Part shown: piece by piece, positions 63,585-64,000 of the stretch
Position numbering within the stretch: position 1 is the stretch's first letter
Layout: each line of letters opens with the position of its first letter
Assembly: GCA_002092835.1 (NCBI GenBank)
Contig: LVWL01000020.1
Coordinates: forward strand, 62,001-126,000
Source of the DNA: Campylobacter concisus
GTDB lineage: Bacteria > Campylobacterota > Campylobacteria > Campylobacterales > Campylobacteraceae
Length of the DNA stretch: 64,000 bases
Direction of reading: 5' to 3'
Notes under the pieces: generated by a model
What the model saw: only the letters and a program-made list of their open reading frames with translations
Told to the model about the DNA's origin: nothing
The model's database searches: none
Made by a program: the position numbers and the translations under genes

Positions 63585-64000
63585 TGGAAATTTTAAGAGC
63601 GTCTAATCTAGGCTTTGCGTATGATTATACGCTCTTTAATAATATAAATTTAACTCTCAATCAAAAACAAAGCATTGCGATAACTGGCGTTAGTGGTTGT
63701 GGCAAATCAACATTTTTACACATACTTTCAACACTTTTAAAACCAAATTTTGGCGAGGTCATCTATCAAGATAAATCTATCTATGAGCTTTCTCAAAATG
63801 AGCTTTTAGCCATTAGAAGGCTTCATTTTGGCATTATTTTCCAGTCACACTATCTTTTTAAAGGATTTAGTGCTTATGAGAATATTGAGCTTGCTAGCAT
63901 TTTATCTGGTGAAAAGATAGAAAAAAATGATCTTGAAGCGCTTAAAATTTCAAGCGTTATGAACCAAAAAGTTGGCGAACTAAGTGGCGGTCAGCAGCAG
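63584..64000 (+). CDS. ABC transporter ATP-binding protein, LolD/FtsE-like (partial)
   Basis: The frame opens at ATG 63584, overlapping the tsf stop (TAATG), and is cut by the window edge after about 139 codons. Walker A (GVSGCGKST), Q-loop region (FGIIFQSHYLFKGFSAYENI) and the signature LSGGQQQ are visible; Walker B lies outside. The pattern ENIELA after the Q-loop is typical of the LolD/MacB/FtsE group, which works with permeases that move lipoproteins or act on the cell envelope. An rpsB-tsf-ABC ATPase order is also found, as I recall, in C. jejuni. Confidence 0.82.
   Translation, partial: MEILRASNLGFAYDYTLFNNINLTLNQKQSIAITGVSGCGKSTFLHILSTLLKPNFGEVIYQDKSIYELSQNELLAIRRLHFGIIFQSHYLFKGFSAYENIELASILSGEKIEKNDLEALKISSVMNQKVGELSGGQQQ

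Noticed and set aside
1-64000. Search for CRISPR arrays, insertion sequences, prophage genes, rRNA and tRNA genes
   Set aside because: None recognised: no regularly spaced repeats, no transposase or integrase motifs, no rRNA-like stretch and no cloverleaf that I could fold by eye.

Overview
The window looks like a chromosome segment of a Campylobacterota member, most likely Campylobacter concisus or a close relative. This rests on protein recognition, not a database search: a CiaB-type protein, a petABC bc1 complex with a di-haem cytochrome c, the block rpsB-tsf-ABC ATPase, an iron-regulated DUF2325/hypothetical/fldA operon, a dimeric dUTPase, an LplT-PlsC-AMP-ligase fusion (Aas), and an H2-evolving hydrogenase-4 type operon. 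The DNA is mostly AT-rich with very short intergenic gaps.

Layout. 1-8.9 kb, minus strand: start of a PepF-type peptidase (cut by the window edge), DcuC, a GC-rich MORN/YwqK-type repeat protein, a Mug/HDG-type DNA glycosylase, LemA, and a GC-rich pyruvate:ferredoxin/flavodoxin oxidoreductase. 9-12 kb, plus: a SotB-type exporter, then a flavodoxin operon behind two near-perfect Fur boxes. 12-18.7 kb, minus: an amino-acid ABC transporter with two binding proteins plus the remnant of a third, and Aas. 18.8-23.7 kb, plus: mnmG and petABC. 23.7-24.4 kb: a 720-base structured non-coding stretch with a candidate small RNA. 24.4-25.9 kb, minus: an MBL-fold hydrolase and a small protein. 26.2-36.8 kb, plus: a hyf operon (A, B, C, E, F, G, H, I, a HycH-like gene and a maturation protease) preceded by a translationally coupled 32-codon leader, then a formate channel. 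36.9-42.3 kb: a Crp/Fnr regulator, a thioesterase, ciaB and a GGDEF-EAL protein. 42.3-48.5 kb: a degenerate GGDEF-EAL paralogue, dut and small membrane or unknown genes. 48.5-51.8 kb, plus: fabG-acpP-fabF-accA. 52-53.7 kb: a CbrC/YwqG pair. 53.7-58.9 kb: a decaying accessory locus of two exported alpha/beta hydrolases, a cupin, a cyclophilin-like protein, a YqhD-like alcohol dehydrogenase and a YqhC-like AraC regulator. 59-64 kb, plus: ribE, pgeF, a DUF4198 protein, rpsB, tsf and the start of an ABC ATPase.

How the genes fit together. The energy genes describe a microaerobe or anaerobe that oxidises pyruvate with PFOR, passes electrons to flavodoxin (made under iron limitation) or ferredoxin, respires through bc1, moves C4-dicarboxylates with DcuC, and has a formate channel beside a membrane-bound H2-evolving hydrogenase.

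Quality warning. At least a dozen genes, including the housekeeping gene mnmG, are interrupted by what looks like one missing base, nearly always in a run of A or T. Most of these are probably sequence errors. The 53.7-58.9 kb locus additionally shows nonsense codons and missing segments that look like real decay.
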